From: Pseudomonadota bacterium
GTDB taxonomy: Bacteria; Myxococcota_A; UBA9160; UBA4427
Direction of reading: 5' to 3'
NCBI GenBank assembly: GCA_027295775.1
Contig: JAPUKG010000009.1
Location: 1-37,315, forward strand
Length of the DNA stretch: 37,315 nucleotides
Positions 1-9,210 of the stretch are shown here, piece after piece (the first letter of the stretch is position 1; each line of letters opens with the position of its first letter). Under the pieces are notes generated by a model. It did no database searches, had not been told where the DNA came from, and saw only the letters and a program-made list of their open reading frames with translations. Made by a program: the position numbers and the translations under genes.

Positions 1-2
1 GT

Positions 3-116
3 TCAGCGCAGGCGTTCGGTGGCGCGGACGAGGCGGCTGGCGAGGATCTCGCTCAGGTTGGGGTAGAGCCCCGTGTAGGCTCTGATCCCCTCATTCGGTC
101 GTAGTGGACCGAATCG
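3..116 (-). pseudogene. Possible C-terminal remnant of a protein gene (…RFGPLRPNEGIRAYTGLYPNLSEILASRLVRATERLR*)
   Basis: Minus-strand frame open from an in-frame TAG (117-119) to TGA (3-5); no ATG/GTG/TTG in frame; protein-like composition. Short, so could be chance. Confidence 0.25.
93..114. repeat. Inverted repeat ATTCGGTC-GTAGTG-GACCGAAT
   Basis: Perfect 8-bp arms with 6-nt loop. Confidence 0.6.
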
Positions 117-156
117 CTACTTCTCGGACCTAGCGGAATCGCAGCTTCTTCTTCCT

Positions 157-327
157 ATGTCCATCAACGTCGCCGGTCCCATCCCAGGCTTCGCCACCCT
201 GACCCTCCGCTTCGTCCCCCCGCCGGACGTGCTGCTGCTCGGCCTCTCCGCCGCGGCGGGGCTGGCCGTGGTCGGACGCCGCCGGCAGCGACGCTCGGCT
301 GCCCACGTGTTAGCGTCACGGCGGTGA
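157..327 (+). CDS. Small ORF or remnant with PEP-CTERM-like tail (56 aa: [56 protein letters not shown])
   Basis: Pro-rich turn + hydrophobic stretch + Arg cluster, as in PEP-CTERM sorting tails (PPP replaces PEP); stop TGA overlaps the GTG start of the next gene. Confidence 0.45.
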   Translation: MSINVAGPIPGFATLTLRFVPPPDVLLLGLSAAAGLAVVGRRRQRRSAAHVLASRR

Positions 328-1310
328 AAGCCATCGTCATCGACGAGCCCGGCGACGAGTCCGTCCTGCGGGTCGGCGACGCGGAGCGGCCGGAGCTGGT
401 GCCCGGGTCGATCCGCATCCGCGTTGCCGCCGCCGGCGTGAACCGCGCGGACCTGTTGCAGCGCCAGGGGCTCTACCCGTCGCCGCCCGGCGCCTCGGAC
501 GTGCTCGGCCTCGAGTGCGCCGGCGAGGTGATCGAGGTGGCCGACGACGTCTCGGCGTCGGACTGGAAGCCCGGCGACCGTGCCATGGCGCTCCTGCCGG
601 GCGGGGGCTACGCGGAGGAGGTGGTGGTCGACGCCGGGAGCGCGCTGCCCGTCCCCGAGCGGCTGTCCTTCGAGGAGGCGGCCGCGGTGCCCGAGGTGTT
701 CCTCACGGTCTACCTGAACGTCTTCGAGCTGGCCGCGTTTCCCGACGGCGGGGCGCTCCTGGTTCACGGCGGTGGCAGCGGCATCGGCACGGCGACGATC
801 CAGCTGGTGAAGGCGGCCGGCGGGGTGTGTGTGGTGACGGCCGGCTCGACCGAAAAGTGCGAGCGCTGTCTCGCCCTCGGAGCCGATGTGGCGGTGAACT
901 ACCGGACCGGGGACTTCGCCGCCGAGGCCCGCGAGGCCACGGGCGGGCGCGGCGTGGACGTGGTCCTGGACTCGATCGGGGCCCCGTACCTCGAGCCGAA
1001 CTTGAACGCCCTGGCCACGAGCGGACGGCTGGTACTGATCGGTCTGATGGGCGGGGCGAAGGCCGAGATCAACCTGGGCCTGCTCCTGGCCCGGCGACTC
1101 ACGGTGATCGGGTCCACCCTGCGGGCCCGGCCTGCGGCGGAGAAGGCGCGCATCGCCGCCGGGTTCCGCGACCGCTTTGGCCGGGATCTGGAGTCCGGCC
1201 GGATCGCCCCCACGCTGGACCGGGTCCTGCCCCTGGATGCCGCCCCCGAGGCCCACCGCGCCATGAAGGCGAGCGAGCACTTCGGCAAGATCGTCCTGCG
1301 CATCGCCTGA
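324..1310 (+). CDS. NAD(P)H quinone oxidoreductase, zinc-type alcohol dehydrogenase-like (PIG3 type)
   Basis: MDR-family sequence: [39 protein letters not shown] start. Confidence 0.9.
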   Translation: MKAIVIDEPGDESVLRVGDAERPELVPGSIRIRVAAAGVNRADLLQRQGLYPSPPGASDVLGLECAGEVIEVADDVSASDWKPGDRAMALLPGGGYAEEVVVDAGSALPVPERLSFEEAAAVPEVFLTVYLNVFELAAFPDGGALLVHGGGSGIGTATIQLVKAAGGVCVVTAGSTEKCERCLALGADVAVNYRTGDFAAEAREATGGRGVDVVLDSIGAPYLEPNLNALATSGRLVLIGLMGGAKAEINLGLLLARRLTVIGSTLRARPAAEKARIAAGFRDRFGRDLESGRIAPTLDRVLPLDAAPEAHRAMKASEHFGKIVLRIA

Positions 1311-1365
1311 AAGGCAGAGCCTCCGGGCTGGGCTAGGCTCCGCCCTCCGAAGATCAGGAGGGACG

Positions 1366-1806
1366 ATGGCGGAACTGCAGCGGACGCTGGCGATCGTCAA
1401 GCCGGACGCGGTCGCGGCCGGCGCCACCGGCGAGATCCTGCGCCGGATCGAGGAGAAGGGCCTGCGTATCGTCGGTTTGAAGCGCTTGCAGCTGAGCGAG
1501 CAGCTCGCCCGCGGCTTCTACGCCGTCCACAAGGAGCGGCCCTTCTACGGCGACCTGGTGAAGTTCATGACGTCGAGCCCGGTCGTGGTGGTCGCCCTCG
1601 AGGGAGACGACGCGATCGCGCGCTGGCGGGATCTGATGGGTCCGACCAACTCGACCGAGGCGCCCGCGGGCACCATTCGTGGCGACTTCGGCACCGACGT
1701 GGAGCGCAACGCCTCCCACGGCTCCGATGCCCCCGAGACCGCGAAGGTCGAGCTCGCCTACTTCTTCAACGCGACCGAAATCCAGGGTCCGGTCGAGGCC
1801 CTGTAG
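1366..1806 (+). CDS. ndk: Nucleoside diphosphate kinase
   Basis: [12 protein letters not shown]-like N-terminus and active-site NASHGSDA motif. Confidence 0.97.
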   Translation: MAELQRTLAIVKPDAVAAGATGEILRRIEEKGLRIVGLKRLQLSEQLARGFYAVHKERPFYGDLVKFMTSSPVVVVALEGDDAIARWRDLMGPTNSTEAPAGTIRGDFGTDVERNASHGSDAPETAKVELAYFFNATEIQGPVEAL

Positions 1807-1842
1807 AGCGCAACGTCGGAGAGGCAGTGCCTGGAGAGTTGC

Positions 1843-1861
1843 GTCCCGGCGAACCCGGGAC
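1843..1861 (+). terminator. Hairpin GTCCCGG-CGAAC-CCGGGAC downstream of ndk
   Basis: 7-bp perfect GC-rich stem about 37 nt after the ndk stop; no clear U-tract. Confidence 0.4.
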
Positions 1862-1894
1862 ACCTCCGCCCAGTGCCCGCAAGCGAGCGCCAGA

Positions 1895-1981
1895 CTACGC
1901 GTAGGTGCGGGCGATGAGAAGCAGGATGCCGACGTAGCCGACCGAGAGCCAGAGGTTCTGGTTCTTGATTGCGCGGGTCAC
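1895..1981 (-). CDS. Small single-transmembrane ORF, 28 aa (MTRAIKNQNLWLSVGYVGILLLIARTYA)
   Basis: GTG start 1979-1981 preceded by strong Shine-Dalgarno (AAGGGGGGAG-ACCTC-GTG), stop TAG 1895-1897; hydrophobic core LWLSVGYVGILLLIA. Below the ORF-track length cut-off. Confidence 0.6.
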   Translation of the reverse strand: MTRAIKNQNLWLSVGYVGILLLIARTYA

Positions 1982-2110
1982 GAGGTCTCCCCCCTTGTTG
2001 GCCTCGTGCGGGGCGCCGGCAAGTTACCGGGCGCGGCGAGGAACCGTAAGGTCTCTTTCGAAAAGAACTCCCGGGACTTTAGGTACTTTAACGACTCGTC
2101 CTGGTTTCGC

Positions 2111-2130
2111 CCGGGTTTCGTGACCCGGGT
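2111..2130 (-). terminator. Hairpin CCCGGGT-TTCGTG-ACCCGGG after enoyl-CoA hydratase
   Basis: Perfect 7-bp stem, about 15 nt past the stop codon at 2145. Confidence 0.45.
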
Positions 2131-2144
2131 CACACCGGAGCGAG

Positions 2145-2963
2145 TCAGCGCCCGCGGAAGCGGGGCTCGCGGCGTTCGCGAGCGGCGGTCAGCCCCTCGC
2201 GTACGTCGGCGGTCTCGAAGCACGCGGCCTGCTCGGTGGCTTCGAAGCTGAGCTGGTCCTCGAGGGAGACGTCGGCGCTCCTGCGCAGGGCCCGCTTCAC
2301 CGCTCGCACGGCCACCGGGGCGCTCCCGGCGATCTCCTGCGCCAGCTCCAGAGCCGTGGACAGGACCTTCTCGCGCTCGACGGCGCGGTTCACCAGGCCC
2401 AGCCGGGCGGCCTCCGCACCCAGGATGATGCGCCCCGTGTAGAGGAGCTCGGCGGCCAGGGCCGGTCCCACGATGCGCGGCACGGTCCAGGTGGCGGCCA
2501 TGCCCGGGTGCAGGCCGAGCCGCGTGAAGTTGAGTCCGACCTTGGCGTCCTCGGCGACCACCCGCAGGTCACAGGCCAGTGCCACGCAGAAGCCGGCGCC
2601 AATGGCGTGTCCGTTGATGGCGGCAACGGTGGGGCAGGGCAGGTCCCGAACCGAGAGAAAGAGCTTGTAGAACGAGCGCATCTGGTCGCGGATGCGCAGC
2701 CGCGCGACACCCGGAGCCGCCGCGCCCTGGTCGGCGCGGCCGCCGATCATGCCCAGGTCGCCACCGGCAGAGAAGGCCCGGCCGTGGCCGGTCAGCACCA
2801 CGGCGCGCAGGTCGGGGTCCTGGGCCAGGCCGACGACCCGGGCCTGGAAGGCCTCGCCCATGGCCTGGGTCATCGCGTTCAGGCGCTCGGGGAGGTGCAA
2901 CGTGAGCGTGACGACGTGGCCGTCGCGCGACTCGAGGACGAGGTCTTCGGGGGATTCGGACAT
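2145..2963 (-). CDS. Enoyl-CoA hydratase/isomerase (crotonase) family protein
   Basis: GHGRAFSAGGDLGMI, AINGHAIGAGFCVALACDLRV crotonase motifs; start set at MSESPEDL. Confidence 0.93.
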   Translation of the reverse strand: MSESPEDLVLESRDGHVVTLTLHLPERLNAMTQAMGEAFQARVVGLAQDPDLRAVVLTGHGRAFSAGGDLGMIGGRADQGAAAPGVARLRIRDQMRSFYKLFLSVRDLPCPTVAAINGHAIGAGFCVALACDLRVVAEDAKVGLNFTRLGLHPGMAATWTVPRIVGPALAAELLYTGRIILGAEAARLGLVNRAVEREKVLSTALELAQEIAGSAPVAVRAVKRALRRSADVSLEDQLSFEATEQAACFETADVREGLTAARERREPRFRGR

Positions 2964-3031
2964 GAGCACGAGACTAGCGGACGCTCGGGGGTCCCTGCCT
3001 GGGCCAGGCCGAGCGAAGCGCAGAAGACCGA

Positions 3032-3057
3032 GGGCGCCTGCCACGCGGCAGGCGCCC
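3032..3057 (-). terminator. Intrinsic terminator-like hairpin at the end of the dcw operon
   Basis: Perfect 11-bp stem GGGCGCCTGCC-ACGC-GGCAGGCGCCC, about 28 nt after the ftsZ stop; moderately U-rich 3' flank on the minus strand. Confidence 0.65.
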
Positions 3058-3085
3058 CCCTCTTGCGCACTTCTGACCGAACTCG

Positions 3086-4462
3086 TTAGTCCTGGGCACG
3101 CCTCAGGAAGGCCGGCTCTTCCCGGTCCTCTTCGTCCGAATCCGCCGTGCGGCGCCGGATGAAGGCGGGCACGTCGAACTCGTCCTCCTCGAAGGGTGAG
3201 TCGATGCCCCCGGCCGGGCCTGCCCGCTCGGGCTGCCGGGCCGTCTCGGCGTGGCGCGAGGCCGCGGCGGCCGGGCTGGGCGCCTCCCGCTCCCCGGGCG
3301 CCGGGTCCGGGTGCAGAGCCCGCACCACGGGACCGAACTCCTCGTCGTGGCGCGACCGCCCGCGGTGGGCGTGGCCGTCGCTCAGGCCCGTGGCGATCAC
3401 GGTCACCCGCATCTCGCCACTGGGCATGTCCTCGTCGAGGACAGCGCCGAAGATGATGTTCGCCTCCTCGTGCGCCGCCTCCTGCACCAGAGTGGATGCC
3501 TCGTTCACCTCGAACAGCGTCATGTCCTCGCCGCCCGTGATGTTGATCAGCACGCCCCGGGCCCCCTCGATGGAGAGGTCCTCGAGCAACGGGCTCGAGA
3601 TCGCCGCGCGCGCCGCGTCCGCCGCGCGCGTGTCCCCGTTGCCCGTTCCCGTCCCCATCATGGCCACGCCCGCCTCGTTCATCACGGTGCGCACGTCGGC
3701 GAAGTCCAGGTTGATCAGGCCGTGGATCGTGATCAGGTCCGAGATGCCGCGCACCGCGTTCAGCAGGACATCGTCCGCCAGCTTGAAGGCCTCCATGATC
3801 CCGGTCTGCTTGCCCGCCAGGGCGAGCAGGCGCTGGTTCGGGATCGTGATGAGGGTGTCCACCGTCTGGTGGAGCTCCTCGATGCCGCGCTCGCAGTGCC
3901 GCGCCCGGACCTTCCCCTCGAAGGCGAACGGCTTGGTCACCACACCCACGGTGAGGGCACCGACCTCCCTCGCCACCTCCGCGATGATGGGCGCAGCGCC
4001 GGTCCCGGTGCCGCCCCCCATGCCCGCGGTCACGAACACCATGTCCGTGCCCTCGAGCAGCTCGTGCAGCCTGTCGCGGGCCTCCAGCGCCGAGGCGCGG
4101 CCCTTCTCGGGATTGGCCCCGCAGCCCAGGCCCCGCGTCACCTGGGCCCCGAGCTGCACCTTGATCGGGGCCTCGTTGTGCTGGAGCGCCTGGGCGTCCG
4201 TGTTGGCGGCGATGAACTCCACTCCGGAGAGACCGGACTGGATCATCGTGCGCAGTGCGTTGCCGCCTCCGCCGCCGACGCCCACCACCTTGATGATCGC
4301 CCTCTGGCGGGACGAGCCCTCGAACTCGAGCAGGTCGTCTCCGCCCGGATCGCCGTCCGACCCGATGTCCAGCAGGTCGACGGTCTCCTCGAACTCCACC
4401 TGGCGCCGCCCGGTCCCGGACGTCCGCCGATCGCCTCTGCGGCGACTGTCACGCTTGGTCAT
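3086..4462 (-). CDS. ftsZ: Cell division protein FtsZ with N-terminal extension
   Basis: [33 protein letters not shown] tubulin signature; C-terminal [27 protein letters not shown]. Confidence 0.97.
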   Translation of the reverse strand: MTKRDSRRRGDRRTSGTGRRQVEFEETVDLLDIGSDGDPGGDDLLEFEGSSRQRAIIKVVGVGGGGGNALRTMIQSGLSGVEFIAANTDAQALQHNEAPIKVQLGAQVTRGLGCGANPEKGRASALEARDRLHELLEGTDMVFVTAGMGGGTGTGAAPIIAEVAREVGALTVGVVTKPFAFEGKVRARHCERGIEELHQTVDTLITIPNQRLLALAGKQTGIMEAFKLADDVLLNAVRGISDLITIHGLINLDFADVRTVMNEAGVAMMGTGTGNGDTRAADAARAAISSPLLEDLSIEGARGVLINITGGEDMTLFEVNEASTLVQEAAHEEANIIFGAVLDEDMPSGEMRVTVIATGLSDGHAHRGRSRHDEEFGPVVRALHPDPAPGEREAPSPAAAASRHAETARQPERAGPAGGIDSPFEEDEFDVPAFIRRRTADSDEEDREEPAFLRRAQD

Positions 4463-4603
4463 CTCTCACCCCCCAAAAAATACGGTCCCGGTCACGATCC
4501 CCATCTGATCGCGCGGGAATGGTACATGAAAACGGTGTTTTTGTGCGGTTGATTTCTCGCAACATCGACACTCAACACCCCGATTTGACTAGGCTCTGGC
4601 TGC

Positions 4604-5842
4604 TCAATCGAACTCGCTGTAGAACCAGTCGCGCATCCGCTGCTTGACCCGGCCGAAGATCGACTCGTCCCGGATCCGGAAGCGGCTGCCGCGCTCCGTG
4701 CGGCTCTGCTGGGCGCCGAAGAGCACGAGCCCTACGCCCGTGGCGTACATGGGGCTGCGGACCACGTCCTGGAGGCCGCCGATGTGCATGGGCAATCCCC
4801 GCCGGACCGGGCCCTCGAAGATCTCCTCCGCCAGCTCCGCCATGCCGTCGAGAGCCGAGGCGCCCCCGGTCAGCACCACCCCGGACGGGATGCGATCCTC
4901 CAGCCCCGCCTTGCTGAGCTCCTGGCGGGCCAGGGACAGGATCTCCTCCACCCGGGGCTCGATGATCTCGCACAGGATCTTGCGCGAGATCTCCCGCGGC
5001 CGGCGGCCGCCCACGCTCGGCACCGTGATCACGTCGTCGCTGGCCAGGTAGCGCGTCGACGCCACACCGAACTTCTTCTTGATCCGTTCGGCTTCGTCGA
5101 AGGGCGTGCGCAGACCCACGGCGATGTCGTTGGTCACGTGCGCTCCGCCCAGACCCAGCACCGCCGTGTTCTTGATCGAGCCGTCGGCGAACACCGCGAT
5201 GTCCGTGGTGCCGCCGCCGATGTCGAGCATGCACACGCCCAGGTCGCGCTCGTCGCCGGCGAGCACCGCCTGGGCGGAGGCCAGCGGCTCGAGCACGATG
5301 TCCACCACGTTGAGGCCCGCCTTGTTGGCGCACTTCACGATGTTGTGGGCGCTGGTGACGGCGGCGGTGACGATGTGGATCTTCGCCTCCAGCCGTACGC
5401 CGCTCATGCCCAATGGCTCGCGGATGCCGTCCTGGTCATCGATGACGAACTCCTGCGGGATCACGTGGATGACCTCGCGGTCCATCGGGATGGCGACGGC
5501 CTTGGCGGCGTCGATGACGCGCTTGACGTCGCTCTCGGTCACCTCCCGGTCCTTCACAGCCACGACCCCGTGACTGTTGAAGCCCCGAATGTGCCCCCCG
5601 GCGATCCCTGCATAGACCGACGTGATCTCGTAGTCCGCCATCAGCTCCGCCTCCTCCACGACGTGCTTGATGGAGCGGACCGTGGCGTCGATATCGACCA
5701 CCACCCCCTTGCGCAGACCTCGCGACGGATGGGTTCCAATGCCCACCACGTCGACTCCGTTCTCCGTTCTCTCCGCCACCACGGCGCAGATCTTGGTCGT
5801 CCCGATGTCGAGTCCGACAATCAGGTCTTCATTGCGTGACAT
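4604..5842 (-). CDS. ftsA: Cell division protein FtsA
   Basis: LIVGLDIGTTKICAVVAE, LDIGGGTTDIAVF, C-terminal amphipathic VKQRMRDWFYSEF; start set at MSRNEDL. Confidence 0.96.
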   Translation of the reverse strand: MSRNEDLIVGLDIGTTKICAVVAERTENGVDVVGIGTHPSRGLRKGVVVDIDATVRSIKHVVEEAELMADYEITSVYAGIAGGHIRGFNSHGVVAVKDREVTESDVKRVIDAAKAVAIPMDREVIHVIPQEFVIDDQDGIREPLGMSGVRLEAKIHIVTAAVTSAHNIVKCANKAGLNVVDIVLEPLASAQAVLAGDERDLGVCMLDIGGGTTDIAVFADGSIKNTAVLGLGGAHVTNDIAVGLRTPFDEAERIKKKFGVASTRYLASDDVITVPSVGGRRPREISRKILCEIIEPRVEEILSLARQELSKAGLEDRIPSGVVLTGGASALDGMAELAEEIFEGPVRRGLPMHIGGLQDVVRSPMYATGVGLVLFGAQQSRTERGSRFRIRDESIFGRVKQRMRDWFYSEFD

Positions 5843-5940
5843 GCTCTCTCTCACCCCCCAGTGAATGACCGCCGGCTCCGCCGGCGACCCGATTTGGGCG
5901 CAGCAGCGCTTCCGCGCGACAACGCCACTTTTTGTCCTGC

Positions 5941-6861
5941 TCATCTCGAGCCGGACTTCCCCCCATTTCCGGCCGGACGGAGGACCGCCCGGTCCCGAAA
6001 GCGCAGATCCACACGCGCACTCCTGCGCACCGCATCCAGGTCGGTGCGCAGGAGCGCGGACAGCCGATCGAGGCGCGCACCGAGCTGGCCGTCGCCCGCG
6101 CCGAGGACCGCGATCCGGGGCGGCGTGCGCCGCTGGAGGACCCAGCCCTCGGCGGGATTCTCGGATTGGGGCAGCTGCAGCGCCTCGAGCTCGCCGATGC
6201 CCCGCCGCCGCAGCTCTTCCGCCAGGGCGACGGCCTCGGCGAGCACCGGGTCCGGCTCGCCGGTCGGCAGCGACTCGCTGCTGCGCAACACCGGGAGCTC
6301 GCTGGTCTCGTCCTCGGCCAGGGGCGCGAAGGGCGTTCCGCTGCCATCGACGAAGCGCCGCTCCGCGCTGCCCGACTGGACCAGGACGGCGCGGGGCTTG
6401 CGCTCGGTCACCCGCACCCAGAGCCGGCCGGAGGGCGCGGCCATCACCGCGGCACTCTCGATCCAGTCGTGCTCAGCCAGCCGCGCCTCCATCTCGCCCG
6501 GCTCGAGTTCTCCGAGCGGCGCGCCGGGCTCGAGCCCGGTGGCGAGCGCCACCTGATCGGCGCGGAGGCGCTCGTGACCCTGGACCGCGATCGACGTGAC
6601 CCGCGTGGGGGCGCCGCCCGCCCCCATCCCCGTTCCAGTGGTCGCCCAGCGGAACAGGATCGGCGCCAGCAACATGCCCAGCGCGAGCGAGCCCGCGAAG
6701 AGCCCCGCGGCGTGCAGCCGCTGGCGCCAGAGGCCCGGCGCCGGCCGGTTCGTCTTCTGGCGCCGCTCGAGGTGGGCGCGCGCCCGCGACCTGCGCTCCC
6801 GGGCGTTGCGCTCGAAGCGGGTGATGCGGGCCTTCGAACGCGTCCAGCGCGTACTCGTCAT
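5941..6861 (-). CDS. ftsQ: Cell division protein FtsQ (POTRA/FtsQ type)
   Basis: Basic N-terminus, single TM, POTRA-like VTSIAVQGHERLRADQV, between murB and ftsA; ATGA overlap with murB. Confidence 0.88.
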   Translation of the reverse strand: MTSTRWTRSKARITRFERNARERRSRARAHLERRQKTNRPAPGLWRQRLHAAGLFAGSLALGMLLAPILFRWATTGTGMGAGGAPTRVTSIAVQGHERLRADQVALATGLEPGAPLGELEPGEMEARLAEHDWIESAAVMAAPSGRLWVRVTERKPRAVLVQSGSAERRFVDGSGTPFAPLAEDETSELPVLRSSESLPTGEPDPVLAEAVALAEELRRRGIGELEALQLPQSENPAEGWVLQRRTPPRIAVLGAGDGQLGARLDRLSALLRTDLDAVRRSARVDLRFRDRAVLRPAGNGGKSGSR

Positions 6862-7775
6862 GATTCCCTCCCGACGATCTTCACTTCCGGCACCAGGCGG
6901 ATCCCGCTGGAGAGCTCCACCTCTCGCTGTGCCCGCCGGATCAGGGCCAGTACGTCGGCCGCCCGTGCTCCCGGCTGCGTCGCGATGAAGTTGGCGTGCA
7001 CGGTGGAGATCTGGGCGCCGCCTTCGACCGCGCCCTTCATCCCGGCTGCCTCGATCAGGCGTCCCGCGTAGTCGCCTGGCGGGTTGCGGAAGACCGAGCC
7101 ACAGGACGGAACGTTCAGGGGCTGGCTCCCGGCCCGCGCCTCGAGCAGACGATCCACCTCGGCCTTCACCTGCGCGGGCTCGGCCAGGCTCACCGCGAGC
7201 AGCACCGACACGATCACCGAGCCCGGAGCCAGGCCGCGGAGCCCGCGATAGCCGAAGCACAGGCGTCCGCCGGCCAGGTGCCGTCGCCGCCGGCCGGTCG
7301 GGCTCATCACCTCGACCTCGCGCACGACGTCCACGACCTCTCGCGTGCCGATGCCGGCGTTCATCGCCACCCAGCCGCCGACGGTGCCGGGGATGCCCGC
7401 CGCGAACTCGAGCCCCGACAGTCCGCGGGTGGTGCAGAAGCGGGTCACGCTGCCGTGGGACACACCGGCCTCCGCGCGCAGCGCGCGGTCCGGTCGCTCT
7501 TCGAGCCGGCGCAGACCCCGGGTGTGGATGGCGACGCCCGGCAAGCCGCCGTCCAGGACCAGGGTGTTGAAGCCCGCGCCGAGGACGCAGTGGGGAAGGC
7601 CGTGCTTGGCGCATGCTCGGAGCAGAGCGCCCAGCTCGTGCCGGTCGGCCGGGGTCGCCACCACATCCGCTGGGCCGCCCACCCGCATCGAGGTGTAGCG
7701 GGACATGGGCACGTCGAAAGCGACCCGATCGCCCAGCACCTCTTCCAGCGCCGCCCGTGCCTCGCGCCTCATCAC
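6858..7775 (-). CDS. murB: UDP-N-acetylmuramate dehydrogenase
   Basis: NTLVLDGGLPGV, GIPGTVGGWVAMNAG, PSCGSVFRNPPGDYAGRLIEAAG motifs. Confidence 0.96.
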   Translation of the reverse strand: MMRREARAALEEVLGDRVAFDVPMSRYTSMRVGGPADVVATPADRHELGALLRACAKHGLPHCVLGAGFNTLVLDGGLPGVAIHTRGLRRLEERPDRALRAEAGVSHGSVTRFCTTRGLSGLEFAAGIPGTVGGWVAMNAGIGTREVVDVVREVEVMSPTGRRRRHLAGGRLCFGYRGLRGLAPGSVIVSVLLAVSLAEPAQVKAEVDRLLEARAGSQPLNVPSCGSVFRNPPGDYAGRLIEAAGMKGAVEGGAQISTVHANFIATQPGARAADVLALIRRAQREVELSSGIRLVPEVKIVGRES

Positions 7776-9205
7776 GATTCAGCCTTCTGAACTTCGTTCG
7801 CCTTCGGCTCACTGCGCGCCCTCCGGGCTTGCAGGGCCTCCAGCAGCCGCGGTCCGAGACCCGAGATCGAGCCCGCGCCGAGGGTGATCACCAGGTCCCC
7901 CTCGCGGAGCTCGCCGGGGAGCTGCTCGACCACGGCGTCGAGGTCGGCGATCAGGCGGGCGTCCCGGTGCCCGTGGGCGCGGATGGCGTCGACCAGCGGC
8001 GCCGCCTCGACGCCGGAGATCTTGGGCTCGCCGGCGCTGTAGATCTCGGTCACGACCAGCAGATCCGCGTCGTTGAAGGCGGTGGTGAACTCGTCGAACA
8101 GGTCCCGGGTGCGCGTGTAGCGGTGCGGCTGGAAGATCACCGCCAGCCGACCCGAGTGGGCCGCGCGGGCCGCCGCCAGCGTCGCTCGGATCTCGGCCGG
8201 GTGGTGCCCGTAGTCGTCGATCACCTGCACTCCCCGCGCGCTCCCCTTCGACTCGAAGCGGCGCTCGATGCCGACGAAGCTCTCGAGGGCGGCGCTGGCC
8301 GTCGCGAACGCAACGTCGAGCTCGAGCGCCACGGCCAGGGTGGCCAGCGCGTTCTCCACATTGTGCCGGCCGGGCATCCGGATCCGAACCAGTCCCAGAT
8401 CGCGCCCCGCCTGGGAGACGCGGAAGCGCATGCCGAAGCGGTCGTCGGTCCGAACGTCGCTCGCGACCAGGTCGGCCTGGGGACTGAAGCCGTAGGTGGT
8501 ATGGCGCCGCTCGAGCCGCGGCAGGATTGCCTGCACACCTGGATGGTCCAGACACAGAACGGCTGCGCCCCAGAAGGGGACGTGATTGGCGAACTCGGCG
8601 AAGGCGTCGCGCAGCGCGCCGATCGTTCCGTAGTGATCGAGGTGCTCGGAGTCGATGTTCGTGACCACTGCGATCACCGGCGTCAGGCGCAGGAAGGAGC
8701 CGTCGCTCTCGTCCGCCTCCGCCACCAGGAGGTCTCCGCGGCCCAGCCGCGCGCCGGTGGGGTCGCTGCTGCTCGAGAGCACGCGGCCGCCGATGACCGC
8801 TGTGGGGTCCAGTCCCGCCGCGTCCAGCACGTGGGCGATGAGCGAGGTGGTGGTGGTCTTGCCGTGGCTCCCCGCGATGGCGATGCCGTCCTTGAGCCGC
8901 ATCATCTCCGCCAGCATCTCGGCGCGCGGGATCACGGGGATCTTGCGGCGCCGCGCCTCCTGCAGCTCGGGGTTGGTCGGGCGGATCGCCGACGAGTAGA
9001 CCAGGACGTCGGCCTCGCCCAGGTTGTCCTCCGCGTGACCGACCACCACGGGGATGCCGAGGGCGCGCAGGCGCTCCACCGTGTCATCCTCGCGCAGGTC
9101 CGAGCCGCTCACGCCGTAGCCCTGGTCGTGGAGCAGCTCGGCCAGACCGCACATGCCGATCCCGCCAATGCCCACGAAGTGAACGCGCCGGATGCGTCGG
9201 TACAT
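7772..9205 (-). CDS. murC: UDP-N-acetylmuramate--L-alanine ligase
   Basis: VHFVGIGGIGMCGLAELL, IAGSHGKTTTTSLIAHVL; start set at MYRRIRR. Confidence 0.96.
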   Translation of the reverse strand: MYRRIRRVHFVGIGGIGMCGLAELLHDQGYGVSGSDLREDDTVERLRALGIPVVVGHAEDNLGEADVLVYSSAIRPTNPELQEARRRKIPVIPRAEMLAEMMRLKDGIAIAGSHGKTTTTSLIAHVLDAAGLDPTAVIGGRVLSSSSDPTGARLGRGDLLVAEADESDGSFLRLTPVIAVVTNIDSEHLDHYGTIGALRDAFAEFANHVPFWGAAVLCLDHPGVQAILPRLERRHTTYGFSPQADLVASDVRTDDRFGMRFRVSQAGRDLGLVRIRMPGRHNVENALATLAVALELDVAFATASAALESFVGIERRFESKGSARGVQVIDDYGHHPAEIRATLAAARAAHSGRLAVIFQPHRYTRTRDLFDEFTTAFNDADLLVVTEIYSAGEPKISGVEAAPLVDAIRAHGHRDARLIADLDAVVEQLPGELREGDLVITLGAGSISGLGPRLLEALQARRARSEPKANEVQKAES

Positions 9206-9210
9206 TTCCG

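Noticed and set aside
5941-7812. 623-aa minus ORF spanning murB and ftsQ
   Set aside because: Upstream portion is off-frame murB; only MTSTRWTRS… onward (5941-6861) is FtsQ.
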